Below are positions 17,906 through 26,191 of a stretch of 64,000 nucleotides of DNA, one piece after another. The notes under the pieces were generated by a model. It was given only the letters and a program-made list of their open reading frames with translations, searched no databases and was not told the DNA's origin. Positions within the stretch are counted from its first letter, which is position 1; every line of letters begins with the position of its first letter. Source of the stretch: Imbroritus primus (GTDB lineage: Bacteria > Pseudomonadota > Gammaproteobacteria > Burkholderiales > Burkholderiaceae); the NCBI RefSeq assembly GCF_964332355.1, contig NZ_OZ201294.1, positions 186,001 through 250,000 on the forward strand, written 5' to 3'. A program made the translations under genes and the position numbers.

Positions 17906-18366
17906 CAGCATGTTCCCTTGTGACTGGCCACGCGGCCGGTGCCGCTGACCAGTACGCAGATGACATCGGTCGTGGCGCTGGTCGCCTCAGGCCGGACCAG
18001 GAAGGACATCGGACCGCTCAAAAGGCGGCCGTCATTGCCGATCGACATGCTGCTGCCTTCCGCCGAGGTGACGTCGAGCCCCCGGTAATCCGTATATGTT
18101 CTGACAGTTTCGGCCCCTGCCGCGACAGTCCAGCCCCGGTTCCACGCGCCAGCATTGGCAGTCACAGTCACCGTCGTATTGCGCTTGATTGCCTCGGCGC
18201 GTCCCAGCACAATCGCCGACGCGAGATCCATGGAGGCATTGCGGGTACGCTGCGTGACAATGAACGAGGTCATTGACGGGATGGCGGCCATGGCGAGGAT
18301 GCCCAGGATCGTAACCGTGATGAGCAACTCGGGCAGGGTGAAGCCAGCGGACCGGAGCGCGCGCAT
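17905..18366 (-). CDS. fimT: Minor pilin FimT/FimU (GspH-like)
   Basis: A 153-residue pseudopilin-like minor pilin with MRALRSAGFTLPELLITVTILGILAMAAIPSM; cleavage is expected between G and F, and Glu is at mature position 5. FimT/FimU proteins are the GspH-like members of the tip complex. The start at 18366 is five bases after the pilE stop, implying translational coupling; the longer frame to 18414 would overlap pilE and is unneeded. The name fimT versus fimU cannot be settled from sequence. Confidence 0.86.
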   Translation of the reverse strand: MRALRSAGFTLPELLITVTILGILAMAAIPSMTSFIVTQRTRNASMDLASAIVLGRAEAIKRNTTVTVTANAGAWNRGWTVAAGAETVRTYTDYRGLDVTSAEGSSMSIGNDGRLLSGPMSFLVRPEATSATTDVICVLVSGTGRVASHKGTC

Positions 18367-18370
18367 GGGT

Positions 18371-18853
18371 TTACTGCCAGCAATCGGTACGAGCGCCGGA
18401 AACCTGCTTGGCACCCGTGTTGGTCAGGGACAGCGTGCCGCAGCCAGCATCGCGCGTGGCCTGCTCACCGCTTGGCACCGCGCGGATCGCATACCCGGCG
18501 GGCGGGCCTGCGACGGCGTCGATGGTGACAGCGTAATGATTCGAGACCGAGGAAGGCACCGACGTGAAACCCAACGCCGCCATCGCGCCGGCACCGGTGG
18601 CGTAGGCACGGTTATCGAGCTGGTAGCGCTCGAGTACGTTCGCGACTTCGAGCATGAACGACTGCGCTGCAGCACGGTTGGACCGGACCACATAATCGAT
18701 GTAAGACGGATAGGCGATCGCACCTAGTATCCCGAGGATGACGACCACGACCATCACCTCGACCAGACTGAATCCGCTGGCTCCAGCGGGCCGAAGACGT
18801 GTCCGTACCCGTGGGAAACTAGCAGCCTGCACACGCTGGCGCCGTGACTGCAT
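18371..18853 (-). CDS. pilE: PilE-like type IV pilin
   Basis: A 160-residue type IV pilin of the PilE minor-pilin kind. A long basic leader precedes the prepilin site SG-FSLVEVMVVVVILGILGAIA with Glu5. The body carries NRAAAQSFMLEVANVLERYQ and a C-terminal disulfide-type pair (DAGCGTLSL and TDCWQ). It starts the run fimT-pilV-pilW-pilX-pilY1. A good sigma-70-type promoter lies about 130 bases upstream (18985-19013). It is a clear paralogue of the next upstream gene at 19287. Confidence 0.9.
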   Translation of the reverse strand: MQSRRQRVQAASFPRVRTRLRPAGASGFSLVEVMVVVVILGILGAIAYPSYIDYVVRSNRAAAQSFMLEVANVLERYQLDNRAYATGAGAMAALGFTSVPSSVSNHYAVTIDAVAGPPAGYAIRAVPSGEQATRDAGCGTLSLTNTGAKQVSGARTDCWQ

Positions 18854-18984
18854 TTTCTAAGACCCCTATAAGGACCACGGCCGCACCCCGGTCCATGCCA
18901 AACCATTATGCGGCGCCCTGTGGCGGATGCCGGATGTCGCTTAAGGATAATCCGGCTTCTTGTTGTATTTATAAGTTTGCCAGA

Positions 18985-19013
18985 ATGTACGAACGGCTTG
19001 TGATTTTGTCAAA
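18985..19013 (-). promoter_or_regulatory. Candidate sigma-70 promoter for the pilE-pilY1 operon
   Basis: On the minus strand a perfect -35 TTGACA (19013-19008) and a -10 TACATT (18990-18985, four of six matches) are separated by 17 bases in an AT-rich patch of this GC-rich DNA. It would give a leader of about 125 bases before pilE. Confidence 0.5.
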
Positions 19014-19156
19014 TAATGTGTCTTGGAATAAATTTTGTTGTGGTGCCAAAAAAACGAGGGGCCAGAACATATAAGGAATATGCGGCTTGCGTCACCCACA
19101 GTTGCAACCCGTTCCGAGGCCGGCTTGACCAGGGCGAGCGACCGGGATGGTTTGAA

Positions 19157-19191
19157 GCGACTGCATGACCCGACACCTGCCATGCAGTCGC
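19157..19191. repeat. Perfect 11-base inverted repeat downstream of the second pilE-like gene
   Basis: GCGACTGCATG (19157-19167) and CATGCAGTCGC (19181-19191) form an uninterrupted 11-base stem with a 13-base loop, about 95 bases past the stop of the 19287 gene. There is no U-tract, so it may be a transcript-stabilising stem, a Rho-assisted end or a protein site. Confidence 0.5.
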
Positions 19192-19286
19192 GCCCACGCA
19201 GCAACTGCAGCAACCGCTGTGTCCGTCCTGCCGCGATACGGACCGGCTTTGCAGAGGAACACCGCAGGAGCTGCCCGGCCTCCCCA

Positions 19287-19802
19287 TCATTGGCCCCAGC
19301 ATGTCAAGCCTTGGCCGCTGACGGCGCGCGCACCGGTATGGGTCAGCGATAGCGTCGCGCAGGCAGTATCCCGCCGCGCCTGCGTCCCGCGCGGCATCGC
19401 CAGGATGTGGAACCCCGCTGGCGGCCCGCGCAGCGGCTCGATGAGCACGACATAGTGATCTGCCACCTCCTCAGGAACCCTGGGGTAACCCAGTTCGGCC
19501 AGCGCCCGGGGGCCGGTGGCGTAGCGATGATGCGTGGTCTGGTAGCGCGCCTGTGCATTCGCCACCTCCAGCATGAAAGATTGCGCAGCCGCGCGATTGG
19601 CGCGCGTCTCATACGCCATGATGGACGGGTAAGCAATCGCGCCTAGCAAGGCCAGAACCGCGACGACCAGGGCGATCTCCAATGTCGCGGCACCAGCCAT
19701 CCGTGCGCGGAGGGTATGCCGGATGGCGGACCCGCACGCCGGGTTCGCGCGAGTCCGTATACCCGATCCCATGCCGCCAGTCGCACCGATGGTGACTTCC
19801 AC
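19287..19802 (-). CDS. Second PilE-like pilin, divergent paralogue
   Basis: A 171-residue protein clearly related to the pilE product: shared blocks include NRAAAQSFMLEVAN, ILG-like AIAYPS, GPPAG and a C-terminal TLSLTHTGARAVSG. The prepilin site is atypical, MAG-AATLEIALVV: Glu falls at mature position 5, but Phe1 is replaced by Ala. GTG at 19802 is taken as start because GGGAGG lies six bases upstream; this gives a leader of about 38 residues, long for a prepilin. Likely a tandem duplicate that has drifted; it could be a functional minor pilin or a decaying copy. Confidence 0.75.
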   Translation of the reverse strand: MEVTIGATGGMGSGIRTRANPACGSAIRHTLRARMAGAATLEIALVVAVLALLGAIAYPSIMAYETRANRAAAQSFMLEVANAQARYQTTHHRYATGPRALAELGYPRVPEEVADHYVVLIEPLRGPPAGFHILAMPRGTQARRDTACATLSLTHTGARAVSGQGLTCWGQ

Positions 19803-20140
19803 TGCATCCCTCCCGCTCGCGCAGCGCGAACACGAGCGCTGCGGCCACCGTGCATATTCCCGGGCGGCAATGCCATTGCCGGCGCATGAGAACATGGGCG
19901 TCTACCGTATGCCGCGTCCCTCGGGTTGGGGTCTTGCCTGTGCCTCTCAGCCGGCGAGCCCATGACTCGTTCTAGCGCATGCCCGTCTGCAAAAACGTCG
20001 CAGATTTGTCATTTAATGTTGCATGACGCACAGTCCCCGCCTGCAAGGCAGGTTCGCAGGCACTGTGGATGCGGCAAAGCAAGACGAGAAGGCACGACGC
20101 GCGGAAACGTCCGCGGCAAAGGAGAACTGCTGGAGGAAAG
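19803..20140. other. Intergenic region upstream of the second pilE-like gene
   Basis: 338 bases between two minus-strand genes. No gene is supported, no clear promoter pair is visible, and no repeat stands out. Confidence 0.4.
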
Positions 20141-20974
20141 TCAGGCGCGCTGGATGGCCGCGATGATCGGCGGCACCGTCATCGCCTCGACACGCCGGGT
20201 CACGGCATCGGGAAAACGGGCGCGATGCCGGCGCAGATGATCGAGCACGCCGGCCAGACCGGCGGGAGCACGCCCCAGCAGCATGATGAGATGCTCCGGC
20301 GCCATCTGGTCGAGCACCTGGGTGGGGATGCTGTCGCCTTCGCAGGTGGACACGGGGAAATAACGCACGATCGGCAGGATGACCCGCAGCGGGGCATGGG
20401 GCACGAGCTGCCAGATCGCCGAAAATGCCGTGGCGGTGCAGAACGGTGCACGCGCGGCGACATCGGCCTCGGTAAACACGCGGTGCGTCCCCTTGGCCAG
20501 CACGTACTCGCGCATCAGGTCTGCCAGTTCATCGACCGGCACGGCGCCATCGGCGATCTCGATGAACTCGGCAATCAATGCACCGTCGACGACCGGATCA
20601 TTCCACACCATGGCCTGACGCTCGAGCGGCGTCATGTCAAACAGGTCGGCTGCCACCAGCCATTCGGACGGGCGGCGTACGCTGGCGCGCACCAGGGGAC
20701 TGGGGTCGCTCTGCTGGCGCTCAAGCAGATCGGCTTCCACGGGGTTCTGCGGCGACAAGGCGCGTGCGCCCGCCGCCAACGCCCGCACCCACTCGCTGGT
20801 ATCGTTCGACGCGCGCGACAGCAACGCAAGCGACGGCTCACCCTGTTGATCGCGGTAGGCCTGCAGCACCTGCGCACGGCTTTCCACGGACATGCTCTCC
20901 CACGCCGTCAGCAGCATCCGCTGCGAAAACGGGGATTCACACATCAACATGGCAAGCTGGTCCTGGTGCATCAT
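20141..20974 (-). CDS. Uncharacterised alpha-helical protein
   Basis: A 277-residue protein that I do not recognise. It has no signal peptide or membrane segment. It appears mostly helical, with repeated units of the type SNDTSEWVRALAAGARAL and SDPSPLVRASVRRPSEWLVAA, suggestive of a HEAT-like or similar solenoid. The start at 20974 has AGGAGA about nine bases upstream. It sits between the pilin cluster and the divergent glucokinase gene, with no operon partner. The reading frame, codon use and ribosome binding site support a real gene; no function is proposed. Confidence 0.75.
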   Translation of the reverse strand: MMHQDQLAMLMCESPFSQRMLLTAWESMSVESRAQVLQAYRDQQGEPSLALLSRASNDTSEWVRALAAGARALSPQNPVEADLLERQQSDPSPLVRASVRRPSEWLVAADLFDMTPLERQAMVWNDPVVDGALIAEFIEIADGAVPVDELADLMREYVLAKGTHRVFTEADVAARAPFCTATAFSAIWQLVPHAPLRVILPIVRYFPVSTCEGDSIPTQVLDQMAPEHLIMLLGRAPAGLAGVLDHLRRHRARFPDAVTRRVEAMTVPPIIAAIQRA

Positions 20975-21219
20975 GGTGATCCATCTCCTGTGAGTGACAG
21001 GATGTCGAGTGCCGTAACCGGAGCGCGTAACACTCTGCGTCCCTGGGTGCGGCAGTCATTTGACAAAGCGCAACGTTCTTGCGCTGCAATTGTACGCCGG
21101 GTCGCCTTCAAGTTGGCGAACGAATGCGTTCCGACAGACGGAACTACGTATAATTTTGTTGCACAAAATCGACAACCTCGCCGGTACATCACCACTCCAG
21201 AATAGGAGGAGACAAAACA

Positions 21220-22224
21220 GTGATCCGTACTGCACGCCTGCTGGTTGACATCGGCGGGACCTCCATCCGCTTCGCGTGGCGCGAAACGGGGGGTGAGCTG
21301 AATGATGTCCGCATCTATCGCACGGCGGATTTTCCTTCCATGGAAACCGCCATCCGCACCTACCTACGCAACTGTCCTGTCATGCCGGGCGTCGCGGCGC
21401 TCGCCACCGCCAACCCGGTACAGGGCGACACTGTTCGCATGACCAATCTTGCGTTCAGTTTTTCGGCGCAGGAAATCCGCCGGGCGCTCGATCTGGACGC
21501 ATTGCTGATCGTCAACGATTTCACCGCACTGGCTTTGGGGGTGCCGCATCTCGCCCATGACGACCGGCAGCCGATCGGCCCAGAGCTTGCGGGAGTGCCG
21601 GGGCCCATCGGCATCATCGGCCCGGGCACGGGGCTCGGCGTATCGGCGCTGATCCCGACACAGACCGGATGGCAGGCGCTGAGCAGCGAGGGCGGACACG
21701 CAACCTGCGCCCCCGCCGACGCCTTCGAGGCCGAACTGCTGCGCGCGGCGTGGCAGCGGCACACGCATGTCTCGTTCGAACGGCTGCTGTCCGGACCCGG
21801 CCTGCGCCTGCTCTATGAACTGGTATGCGCGGCACACGGTACGCTGCCGCAACCTGCCACGCCAGCCGAGATCACGCAGCAGGCACAGGACGGAACCTGC
21901 CTTGCCTGCCAGCAGGCGGTGACGACCTTCTGCAACCTGCTGGCGACCGCCGCCGGCAACCTAGCGCTGACGCTCGGGGCGCGCGGCGGCATCTATATTG
22001 GTGGCGGCATCGTGCCACGTCTCGGCACGTTGCTCGACCCCGTGGCCTTTCGCAGCCGCTTCGAGGCACATGGCCGCCTCGGCGAGTATCTTGCCCGTGT
22101 CCCGACGACACTGATCACGGCACCTTATGCCGCATTGACCGGACTCGATGCATTGTTGACGGCCTGGCTGACACACGGACGGCAAGCACCGTTACCATTC
22201 GATCTTGTACTCGTGCAACGCTAG
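21220..22224 (+). CDS. glk: Glucokinase (ROK-independent Glk family)
   Basis: A 334-residue glucokinase that phosphorylates glucose with ATP. The N-terminal phosphate-binding motif is LLVDIGGTSIRFAW; further on are NDFTALALGVPHL, GPGTGLGVSALIP, SSEGGHA and GGIYIGGGIVPRL, all typical of the bacterial Glk family. The GTG start at 21220 follows a strong AGGAGG ten bases upstream. No other sugar gene adjoins it, but it would serve glucose released by the alpha-glucan and trehalose enzymes at the far end of the window. Confidence 0.92.
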   Translation: MIRTARLLVDIGGTSIRFAWRETGGELNDVRIYRTADFPSMETAIRTYLRNCPVMPGVAALATANPVQGDTVRMTNLAFSFSAQEIRRALDLDALLIVNDFTALALGVPHLAHDDRQPIGPELAGVPGPIGIIGPGTGLGVSALIPTQTGWQALSSEGGHATCAPADAFEAELLRAAWQRHTHVSFERLLSGPGLRLLYELVCAAHGTLPQPATPAEITQQAQDGTCLACQQAVTTFCNLLATAAGNLALTLGARGGIYIGGGIVPRLGTLLDPVAFRSRFEAHGRLGEYLARVPTTLITAPYAALTGLDALLTAWLTHGRQAPLPFDLVLVQR

Positions 22225-22351
22225 CGATGTCCGGCCCCGCCATCATCCTGCCTGCATGGCTTGCCGAAGGCACTGACCGGTGCCACGCCACCCTGCACGG
22301 ACCTGTCGTGCCTATCGTCATTGCTTGTTTGCCTGACCGCTACCCAAAACC

Positions 22352-23173
22352 ATGACAACTCCCCAATCTCTCCCCATCCAGGCCGTGATCTTCGACTGGG
22401 CCGGCACGCTTGTCGATTTCGGCTCGCTGGCGCCGACACAGATCTTCGTCGATGCCTTCGCCACCTTCGGCATCGCCATCACCCTCGAACAGGCGCGCGG
22501 TCCCATGGGCATTTCCAAGCGGCCGCATATCGAGATGCTGCTGGCGGAACCCGGCATCCAGGCGCAATGGCAGCAGCAGTTCGGCCGCCCGTCGACGCAG
22601 CACGACGTCGATGCCATCTACGAACGCTTCATGCCAATGCAGATCAGCAAGGTCGGTGATTATTCGCAGCCGATCCCCGGCGCGGTCGATACCTTCGCCT
22701 GGCTACGGGCGCACGGCATACGTATCGGCTCGTGTTCCGGCTACCCGCGCGAAGTGCTCGACGTGCTGCTGCCAATGGCTGCGCAACAGGGACTCGTGCC
22801 GGACCATGTCGTGGCCGGCGACGAACTCACAGCCGGCGGCCGGCCCGGCCCGTTCATGGCGCTCGCCAATGTGCTGGCGCTGGGGGTGACGGACGTACGC
22901 GCGTGCATCAAGGTCGATGACACGGCGCCGGGCATCCTGGAAGGCCGCAATGCGGGCATGTGGACTGTTGGCTTGTCGCTGTCAGGGAACGAAGTGGGTT
23001 TCTCGCCGGCGGAACTGGCCAGCGCCGATCCAGCCGAAGTGGCCCGCCGCAAGGCTCATGCCGAAACGCATCTGCACAACGCCGGGGCCCATGTCGTCAT
23101 CGACACCGTGGCCGACCTGCCGCGTATCGTCACGGAGATTGCCGGGCGCATGGCGGGCGGTGAACGCCCCTGA
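22352..23173 (+). CDS. phnX: Phosphonoacetaldehyde hydrolase (phosphonatase)
   Basis: A 273-residue HAD-superfamily phosphonatase that cleaves phosphonoacetaldehyde to acetaldehyde and phosphate. The nucleophile motif is IFDWAGTLVDFG (two catalytic aspartate positions replaced in the family-specific DxAGT way), and the Schiff-base lysine is in GPMGISKRPHIEML. KVDDTAPGILEGRNAGMWTVG is the C-terminal HAD motif. The usual partner, 2-aminoethylphosphonate transaminase (phnW), is not next to it or in the window. It is 127 bases after glk. Confidence 0.92.
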   Translation: MTTPQSLPIQAVIFDWAGTLVDFGSLAPTQIFVDAFATFGIAITLEQARGPMGISKRPHIEMLLAEPGIQAQWQQQFGRPSTQHDVDAIYERFMPMQISKVGDYSQPIPGAVDTFAWLRAHGIRIGSCSGYPREVLDVLLPMAAQQGLVPDHVVAGDELTAGGRPGPFMALANVLALGVTDVRACIKVDDTAPGILEGRNAGMWTVGLSLSGNEVGFSPAELASADPAEVARRKAHAETHLHNAGAHVVIDTVADLPRIVTEIAGRMAGGERP

Positions 23174-23191
23174 GCCCGGCCAGCGCTGGTG

Positions 23192-24061
23192 TCAGTCGAG
23201 CGCCGCAAGTTGCCGCGCATGTGTGACCAGGTGGTCTTCGACGAAGGTCGAGATGAAGTAGTAGCCATGGTCATAGCCGGCATGGCGCCGCAACGTGAGT
23301 GGCTGCCCGGCGCTGACGCAGGCCGCCTCGAACAGGTGCGGATGCAGTTGCTGCGCCAGGAACTGGTCGTCCAGCCCTTGATCGATCAGGATGCCCGCGG
23401 GAAACGGTGCGGTCTCGCAGTCTTCCATCAGCAGCGTGGCGTCGTAGTCGAGCCAGGTCGTCTCGTCATCGCCGAGATAGCCACTGAACGCCTTCTTGCC
23501 CCACGGACACTGCGTCGGCGCGGCAATCGGCGCGAATGCCGAGACCGAGCGGAACAGCTGCGGATTGCGCAGCGCCAGCACCAGCGCGCCATGCCCGCCC
23601 ATGGAATGTCCCATGATGCCGATGCGCGCGGCATTCACCGGCAGTGTATCGATCACCAGCGTGCGCAACTCTTTGACGATGTAGCTGTACATCCGGTAAT
23701 GGTCATCCCAGGGCTCTTCAGTCGCGTCGAGATAGAAACCCGCGCCCACGCCAAAATCCCAGCTCTCGGCATCGCCCGGCAGGTTGGCGCCGCGCGGGCT
23801 CGTATCCGGCGTGATCAGGATCAGGTTCTCGCGCGCCGCGACACGCTGCGCCCCGCCCTTGATCATGAAGGTCTCCTCCGTGCACGTCAGGCCGGCCAGG
23901 TAAAACACCGCCGGACACTTCTCGCCCGCCACTGCTTTGGGCGGAAGGTAGACGGAGAAGCGCATGGGCAAGCCGATCTCACGCGAGTCATGGCGATAGA
24001 AACGCTGCACGCCGCCGAAGCAGCCGTGCTGGCTCAGGAGTTCAAGGGCAGGGATCGTCAT
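23192..24061 (-). CDS. fghA: S-formylglutathione hydrolase
   Basis: A 289-residue alpha/beta hydrolase that splits S-formylglutathione into formate and glutathione, the second step of glutathione-dependent formaldehyde detoxification. The nucleophile elbow is GHSMGGHGAL; CTEETFMIKGGAQR, NLPGDAESWDFGVGAGFY and the C-terminal histidine block HAGYDHGYYF are family features. Its ATG overlaps the stop of the upstream dehydrogenase gene by one base (TAATG), so the two enzymes are made together. Confidence 0.95.
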   Translation of the reverse strand: MTIPALELLSQHGCFGGVQRFYRHDSREIGLPMRFSVYLPPKAVAGEKCPAVFYLAGLTCTEETFMIKGGAQRVAARENLILITPDTSPRGANLPGDAESWDFGVGAGFYLDATEEPWDDHYRMYSYIVKELRTLVIDTLPVNAARIGIMGHSMGGHGALVLALRNPQLFRSVSAFAPIAAPTQCPWGKKAFSGYLGDDETTWLDYDATLLMEDCETAPFPAGILIDQGLDDQFLAQQLHPHLFEAACVSAGQPLTLRRHAGYDHGYYFISTFVEDHLVTHARQLAALD

Positions 24062-25167
24062 TAGTACACCACTACGGAACGGATTGATTCACCGCGCTTC
24101 ATCAGGTCGAAACCTTCGTTGATGCGCTCCAGCGGCAAGTGGTGGGTGATCAGGTCATCGATGTTCAGCTTGCCTTCCATATACCAGTCGACGATCTTCG
24201 GCACATCGGTACGGCCGCGCGCGCCGCCGAAGGCCGAGCCTTTCCACTCACGGCCCGTCACCAGCTGGAACGGACGTGTGCTGATCTCCGCGCCGGCCTC
24301 GGCCACGCCGATCACGATCGACTGGCCCCAGCCCTTGTGACAGCATTCCAGCGCCTGGCGCATGACCTTGGTGTTGCCGATGCATTCAAAGGAATAATCG
24401 GCGCCACCGTCGGTCAGCTGGATGATGTGGTCGACCACGTTCTCGACGTCGTTGGGATTGATGAAGTGCGTCATACCGAATTGGCGCGCCATGGCCTCGC
24501 GGCCCGGATTCAGGTCTACGCCGATGATCTTGTCGGCACCCACCATCCTGGCGGCCTGGATCACGTTGAGGCCAATGCCGCCGAGGCCAAACACCACCAC
24601 GTTGGCGCCCGCCTCCACCTTGGCCGTGAACAGTACGGCGCCCACGCCGGTGGTCACGCCGCAACCGATGTAGCAGATCTTGTCGAAGGGCGCGTCCTCG
24701 CGCACCCTGGCCACGGCGATCTCCGGCACCACGATGTGGTTCGCAAAGGTCGACGTGCCCATGTAGTGGAAGATCGGCTTGCCATCGATCGAGAAACGCG
24801 AGGTGGCATCCGGCATCAGTCCTTTGCCCTGCGTGGCGCGGATGGCCTGGCACAGGTTGGTTTTGCGCGACAGACAGAATTTGCACTCGCGGCACTCGGG
24901 CGTGTACAGCGGAATCACATGATCGCCCTTCTTCAGGCTCTTGACGCCCGGGCCAACGTCCACCACCACGCCTGCACCTTCGTGGCCGAGAATTGCCGGA
25001 AAGATCCCTTCGGGGTCGGCGCCGGACAGTGTGTAGTAATCGGTATGGCAGATGCCGGTCGCCTTGACCTCGATCAGTACTTCACCAGCCTGCGGGCCCT
25101 GCAGATCGACTTCTTCGATGGTCAATGGCGCGCCTGCCTTCCAGGCGATCGCTGCTTTGGTCTTCAT
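24061..25167 (-). CDS. frmA: S-(hydroxymethyl)glutathione dehydrogenase (class III alcohol dehydrogenase)
   Basis: A 368-residue zinc-dependent dehydrogenase for the first step of glutathione-dependent formaldehyde oxidation. Catalytic zinc site: GICHTD and GHEGAGVV; structural zinc cysteines in ECRECKFC and KTNLCQAI; NAD-binding GLGGIGLNVIQAARMVGA. The start at 25167 (MKTKAAIAW) fits the family and has AGGAAA upstream; the longer frame to 25284 is not needed. It forms an operon with fghA. The gene is also called adhC or adhI in related bacteria. Confidence 0.95.
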   Translation of the reverse strand: MKTKAAIAWKAGAPLTIEEVDLQGPQAGEVLIEVKATGICHTDYYTLSGADPEGIFPAILGHEGAGVVVDVGPGVKSLKKGDHVIPLYTPECRECKFCLSRKTNLCQAIRATQGKGLMPDATSRFSIDGKPIFHYMGTSTFANHIVVPEIAVARVREDAPFDKICYIGCGVTTGVGAVLFTAKVEAGANVVVFGLGGIGLNVIQAARMVGADKIIGVDLNPGREAMARQFGMTHFINPNDVENVVDHIIQLTDGGADYSFECIGNTKVMRQALECCHKGWGQSIVIGVAEAGAEISTRPFQLVTGREWKGSAFGGARGRTDVPKIVDWYMEGKLNIDDLITHHLPLERINEGFDLMKRGESIRSVVVY

Positions 25168-25280
25168 GAATGCATTTCCTCGTGGTATGTGTGCCGCGCC
25201 ATGCGCGGTCACGGAGCGGACAACGCCGCAACGACAGCCGTATTGTGCCTTGAGATCACGTCGCCGCAAACCGTCATGGT

Positions 25281-26138
25281 TCAACGCGCTGCGGCGTTAC
25301 GGGCGGTCTCGACCACGCGCAGCTCGCGCAGCGGCAGCGGGATCGAGCAGCCGGCCTGCTCCACCACTTCCTTGATGCGCCGGTTCATCTCGAAACGCAC
25401 CGGCCAGAACTCGCTGGTGGCAATCCAGCAACGCACGTTGAGGATGATCGCGCCTTCCGCATAGCGCATCACCATGACATCCGGCGCAGGCTCGTCCAGC
25501 ACGCGCGGATCGTCTCGCAGCAAGGTCCGCAGCGCAGTGATCGCGCCGCCAATGTCATCGTGCTGGTGTACACCCACTTCGATGTCCAGGCGGCGCGTGG
25601 GATTGGCCGAGTAGTTGATGATGGGGCTGCCCCACAGCTTGTTGTTCGGTACGTGCAGGCACACGCCGTCAAGCATGGTGAGTTCGGTCATGAACAGGCC
25701 GATCTCGCGCACGGTGCCAGCCGTGCCCTCCGCATCGATATAGTCACCCACGCGGAAGGGGCGCAGGATGACGATCATGATGCCGGCGGCAATGTTTTGC
25801 AGCGTGCCCTGCAGGGCCAGGCCGATGGCCAGGCCTGCCGCGCCGAGAATGGCGATGATGCTGGCGGTCTGCACGCCGAACTGGCTCAGCACCAGGACCA
25901 GCGTGACGATGCGGAACACCCACAGCACAATGCTGCCCATCATCGGGCGGACGGTCACGTCCACGCCCCAGCGCTCGAACAGCCGTTCGGCGGCACGCCG
26001 CGCGCGCCCTGCCACCCACCAGCCGACCAGCAGTATCAGCACCGCCAGCACCAGATTCAGACCCTGCCGCACCAGCGTTTCCGTGAATACCTGCCAGATA
26101 CCCTGCCACCTGGCTGCATCCATGCCCCACCAATTCAT
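25281..26138 (-). CDS. mscS: Small-conductance mechanosensitive channel MscS
   Basis: A 285-residue MscS channel that releases solutes on hypo-osmotic shock. Three membrane segments are visible, the last being the pore helix AAGLAIGLALQGTLQNIAAGIMI, followed by RPFRVGDYIDAEGTAGTV and the beta-domain motif VPNNKLWGSPIINYS. Length matches the E. coli protein (286). It lies just downstream (54 bases) of the NAGGN peptidase gene in the same direction, which fits a shared osmotic-stress role, although it may have its own promoter. Confidence 0.94.
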   Translation of the reverse strand: MNWWGMDAARWQGIWQVFTETLVRQGLNLVLAVLILLVGWWVAGRARRAAERLFERWGVDVTVRPMMGSIVLWVFRIVTLVLVLSQFGVQTASIIAILGAAGLAIGLALQGTLQNIAAGIMIVILRPFRVGDYIDAEGTAGTVREIGLFMTELTMLDGVCLHVPNNKLWGSPIINYSANPTRRLDIEVGVHQHDDIGGAITALRTLLRDDPRVLDEPAPDVMVMRYAEGAIILNVRCWIATSEFWPVRFEMNRRIKEVVEQAGCSIPLPLRELRVVETARNAAAR

Positions 26139-26191
26139 GCTTCTTCCCCCGTACTATCGTTCAATGGTTGTTGTTGCCCGTCGGGCACCGA

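Larger units (their letters stand above)
18854..19286. other. Intergenic region between the two pilE-like genes
   Basis: 433 bases without a supported gene. The part 18950-19080 is AT-rich and holds the candidate pilE promoter; 19157-19191 holds a perfect inverted repeat. No other conserved reading frame was seen on either strand. Confidence 0.5.

Noticed and set aside
18900..18935. Sigma-54 -24/-12 promoter before pilE (TTTGGCATGG with a GGTGC downstream)
   Set aside because: The spacing between GG and GC is about three bases too long; a sigma-70-type promoter upstream fits better.
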